Source of the DNA: Neoarius graeffei
Lineage: Eukaryota; Chordata; Actinopteri; Siluriformes; Ariidae
Assembly (NCBI RefSeq): GCF_027579695.1
Contig: NC_083577.1
Location: 29,669,698 to 29,733,697 of the forward strand
Direction: 5' to 3'
Length of the DNA stretch: 64,000 bases
Below are positions 61,371 to 64,000 of the stretch, one piece after another. The notes below the pieces were generated by a model. The model made no database searches. It was not told the DNA's origin and worked only from the letters and a program-made list of their open reading frames with translations. Both the position numbers and the translations under genes were made by a program. Position 1 is the stretch's first letter, and the number at the start of each line of letters is the position of its first letter.

Positions 61371-61899
61371 CTTCTGACTGAGCTCCAGTTCATCCCACTG
61401 ATGATTAGAGCATTCTGGGTCTTGTGTCTGAAACTGCAAGATCGACTTTAAATGATTCCAGAAGTGAAACATTATTTTCAGTTCAGAAGAGTGAAATTCA
61501 TCACTGGATAAATTTGCACCAAAATTACAGTTAATTCTCAGTGCTTAAACATAAGTAAGTGCCGTGTGCTGCTTCTGATGTAGCTGAGGAGTGTAACAGG
61601 TCATAATGTGTCTCTCGAAAACTCCTCCTATTAAGGAAGTGCCAAGTCTGATACGACTGAAGTCCTTCATTAACAGCCTGCAGTGTTCTGCTCTGGTGAG
61701 TTGAGATTTATTCTCAGTTTAGGGAGAAATCTGAGTCTCGTTTTCAGCACAGTGAAAGGAAGTGATGAAAAACTGAACCTACAAAGTCATCTATTTAGCT
61801 TTAAAGAATCCTGAAATCAGGGTGTGATTACTTTTCACAGAAGTGACAGTGAAACTCTGAGCATTTGGACGAGAGAGAACAACAACAGCAGCAAAAGAA
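61371..61899 (+). other. Probable 5' UTR and promoter-proximal region of TRIM unit 4
   Basis: No ORFs. A gtgag at 61696 and acagtgaaag near 61749 could mark a 5' UTR intron, but this is not certain. A CAA/CAG-rich run precedes the ATG at 61900. Confidence 0.4.
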
Positions 61900-62298
61900 A
61901 TGGCTTCTAATTTTTCAGAGGAGGATTTCTCCTGTCCTGTGTGCTGTGAAATCTTCAAGGATCCTGTTGTTCTGCACTGCAGTCACAGTGTGTGTAAAGT
62001 GTGTTTGCAGCAGTTCTGGGAGACCAAAGGATCCAGAGAATGTCCTCTTTGTAGGAGTAAGTCGTCTGTGGCTCAGCCTCCCATAAACCTGTCCTTAAAG
62101 AACCTGTGTGAGACTTTCTTACAGGAGAGAAGTCAGAGATCTTCATCAGGGTCTGAAACAGTCTGCAGTCTGCACAGTGAGAAACTCAAACTCTTCTGTC
62201 TGGATCATCAACAGCCGGTGTGTTTGGTGTGTCGAGATTCAGGAAAACACACCAACCACAAATTCTGCCCCATTTATGAGGCAGTAACAGACTGTAAG
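61900..62298 (+). CDS. TRIM unit 4 exon 1 (RING and B-box)
   Basis: Open for 133 codons from the ATG, then gtaaat donor. The C3HC4 RING spans residues ~12-55 and the B-box-2 ~88-127. Confidence 0.9.
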
Positions 62299-63226
62299 GT
62301 AAATAAAACGTACATATGAACTCATGGGTCACATGTCAACAAATGCTGCTATTCATAATCATGACAATTATTTTGTAATCAATTTAGTTCATCTGAGTTC
62401 AAATAATATCTAAAACACAGAGACTCCATGCAGCGTGTTAATTTATTTCAGGAGAAGCTCAAAACTGCACTGGAACCCCTACAGGAGAAACTGAATGTCT
62501 TTAAAGACTGTAAACTGAACTGGAGTCAGACTGCAGAACATATAAAGGTTAGAATCAATAACATGGGTTTGATATTATAATTGTATTTTGTTTCATTGCA
62601 TATTCAGTTATGTTTCATTTGATTTTCTCTTCACTGTAGATTCAGGCCCAACACACAGAGCATCAGATTCAGGAGGAGTTTGAGAAGCTTCACCAGTTTC
62701 TACGAGATGAAGAGGGAGTCAGGATCACTGCACTGAGAGAGGAAGAGGAGCAGAAGAGTCAGATGATGAAGGAGAAGACTGAGAAGCTGAGCAAAGACAT
62801 ATCATCTCTTTCAGACACAATCGGAGCCGTAGAAGAGGAGATGAGAGCTGAAGACGTTTCACTGCTACAAGTGAGGGTCATTTAGTCAGTATTTATACTG
62901 TGAGAAAATAAAACTTCTTTCCATCATCAGAAATGTCACATTTCTGTGGTGTAAAAATGTAAATCATATCCACTGATATTTGCTTTGTTGTTTTACAGAA
63001 CTACAAGGCCACAGCGAAAAGGTGAGTGATGTGCTTCCTGTCTCTCTCATTCTCTGTGTTTCTGAATCCAAACCCACAGCAACACTGACTCCTGAATGTT
63101 TTTGCAGAGCCCAGAGCACACTGCAGCATCCAGAGGAGCTTTCAGGAGCACTGATCCATGTGGCAAAACATCTGGCCAACCTGCAGTTCAGAGTCTGGGA
63201 GAAGATGCAGTACACCGTCCAATACA
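61900..63226 (+). CDS. TRIM unit 4: RING, B-box, coiled coil, linker (B30.2 exon beyond window)
   Basis: Exons: 61900-62298 (133 codons), 62452-62547 (96 bp), 62640-62870 (231 bp), 62999-63021 (23 bp), 63108-63226 (119 bp), all with AG/GT borders and consistent phase. [39 protein letters not shown]-box: [27 protein letters not shown]. Coiled coil: [20 protein letters not shown]. The proximal part is intact, with no stops. The product would be an E3 ubiquitin ligase, with the B30.2 exon expected downstream as in units 1-3. The ATG context aaagaaatgg is good. It belongs to a TRIM39/NF7-like or finTRIM-like fish expansion; which one I cannot say. Confidence 0.88.
62452..62547 (+). CDS. TRIM unit 4 exon 2 (96 bp, coiled coil)
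   Basis: Acceptor tttcag, donor gttaga (weak). Encodes 32 residues including [20 protein letters not shown]. 96 bp is the standard TRIM exon 2 length. Confidence 0.88.
62640..62870 (+). CDS. TRIM unit 4 exon 3 (231 bp, coiled coil)
   Basis: Acceptor actgtag, donor gtgagg. 77 residues rich in Glu/Lys/Leu heptads. Its end (RAEDVSLLQ) corresponds to the truncated remnants at about 14940 and 31405. Confidence 0.88.
62999..63021 (+). CDS. TRIM unit 4 exon 4 (23 bp)
   Basis: Acceptor ttttacag, donor gtgagtg. Confidence 0.87.
63108..63226 (+). CDS. TRIM unit 4 exon 5 (119 bp linker)
   Basis: Acceptor tttttgcag, donor gtaagac. Ends in phase 1, compatible with the B30.2 exons of units 1-3. Confidence 0.87.
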
Positions 63227-63438
63227 GTAAGACATTGGCTTAGGTTTGGTATTAACATTGGTGGGGACATAAACCCAATGCCAACCCCCAGTGGTGCCAA
63301 CTTCAGGTCAACATTATAGAGTCACAATATTTTGCTCTGTTGTGTTCCACCAAAAGAGTATCCATCATCTCTCCAAAGTCCAGACTTTTAAAATTTGAAG
63401 TTTAGAACTGTAATAATTAATGAATAATAATAATAATA

Positions 63439-63449
63439 TGCAGTTCATT
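63439..63449. repeat. 11-bp target duplication (left) of SINE
   Basis: tgcagttcatt, against tgcaattcatt at 63741-63751 (one mismatch). Confidence 0.75.
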
Positions 63450-63740
63450 CGGCAGCATGGTGGTGTTGTGGTTAGCACTGTCGCTTCACAGCAAGAAGGT
63501 CCTGGGTTCAAGCCCAGCCGCCAGCGGGGGCCTTTCTGTGTGTTGTGTGCATGTTCTCCCCATGTCTGCGTGGGTTTCCTCCAGGTGCTCTGGTTTCCCC
63601 CCACAGTCCAAAGACATGCAGGTTAGGCTAATTGGTGGCTCTAAATTGACCGTAGGTGTGAATGTGAGTGTGAATGGTTGTTTGTCTCTGTGCCAGCCCT
63701 GTAGAACAGGATAAGCGGCTACAGATAATGGATGGATGGA
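63450..63740 (+). mobile_element. tRNA-derived SINE in TRIM unit 4 intron 5
   Basis: Head cggcagcatggtggtgttgt with B box gggttcaagccc (63504 on), body gcatgttctccccatgtctg and accgtaggtgtgaatgtgag, tail (atgg)n at 63725-63740. Shorter than the copy at 24547. Confidence 0.9.
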
Positions 63741-63751
63741 TGCAATTCATT

Positions 63752-64000
63752 TGATTAATTGCAAATCTTGCATGTGATGATTAACTCATTCTACCAATTT
63801 GCAAATGTGTTTTACAAGCGAATAACGCATTGACTGTTGGGAGGGTGTATGTTCCTTTCCCTCATAAATGGAAGTAAAACACATCCGGAGCCTTAAACAT
63901 TGCGTTCCATGAGGCTGGCAGGGGGAGTTGGCTCTCTTCTGTGGGATCTTTCACTAGTTTTAGAATGCTAGTTTAAGCTGATATGTGATTGATCTAATGG
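63752..64000 (+). other. TRIM unit 4 intron, no further feature
   Basis: No repeat or exon is recognised before the window ends. Confidence 0.5.

Noticed and set aside
61900-63226. Assigning TRIM unit 4 to a named TRIM gene
   Set aside because: The B30.2 exon is outside the window and fish TRIM expansions are lineage-specific; no symbol is justified.
1-64000. tRNA, rRNA or small ncRNA genes
   Set aside because: None recognised apart from tRNA-like SINE heads.

Overview
The window looks like chromosomal DNA from a ray-finned fish. The evidence is a tandem TRIM-B30.2 gene family with AG/GT introns, several Ty3/gypsy, L1, L2/CR1-like and I-like retroelements, spliced hAT transposons, Tc1, PIF/Harbinger and TTAA-target DNA transposons, tRNA-derived SINEs of the 'Mermaid' style, and long (GT)n, (TA)n and (GA)n microsatellites. 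The SINE type and TRIM paralogues recall catfish-like ostariophysans, but the species is an inference. Nothing prokaryotic is visible. I recognise no intact single-copy host gene apart from the TRIM copies.

The host backbone is a tandem array of TRIM genes on the + strand. Unit 4 (61.9-63.2 kb) has RING, B-box, coiled-coil and linker exons and runs off the window before its B30.2 exon. Unit 1 (14.9-22.1 kb) and unit 2 (31.4-32.9 kb) keep only the last coiled-coil/linker exons plus a B30.2 exon. Unit 3 (38.2-38.8 kb) is a lone B30.2 exon. An upstream segment matching that of unit 4 survives at 8989-9232. Everything between these pieces is mobile DNA, often nested several layers deep.

Layout: 1-8988, gypsy element A (domain order gag-PR-INT-RT-RH) split by an L2/CR1-type LINE at 2531-7384. 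9233-14222, gypsy element D (conventional order) split by an I/Jockey-type LINE at about 9.8-11.0 kb. 14.2-22.1 kb, TRIM unit 1, whose last intron holds a Tc1 element (15683-21256) that itself holds a spliced hAT element (16315-20286). 22-26.5 kb, interspersed repeats and a SINE. 26.5-30.2 kb, a LINE ORF1 split by a PIF/Harbinger element (27191-29748). 31.4-39.2 kb, TRIM units 2 and 3, with gypsy E (33084-37825, minus) between them and a truncated A-type element B inside E. 40.36-41.23 kb, another LINE fragment. 41454-42094, a fold-back TTAA element. 42113-47086, gypsy C, the most complete copy of the A type. 47.7-50.5 kb, hAT exons. 50.7-52.9 kb, a palindromic element carrying a THAP-bearing TTAA element. 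53.3-60.35 kb, a ZBED-type hAT split by an L1 (54438-60258). 60.35-61.06 kb, Tc1 debris. 61.1-64.0 kb, TRIM unit 4 and a SINE.

The observations most worth following are these. (1) Three copies of a Ty3/gypsy lineage have integrase upstream of reverse transcriptase, the Gmr1-like, Ty1/copia-style order. (2) Copy C carries an extra 18-nt primer-binding sequence at the outside of its 3' LTR, inside the target duplication, ending where a copied tRNA-Phe primer would be expected to stop. (3) Target duplications can be read for most nested insertions, giving an insertion order. (4) Fold-back elements carry short coding exons. (5) The B30.2 exons are preceded by (GT)n tracts, and two copies are disrupted by simple-repeat growth.
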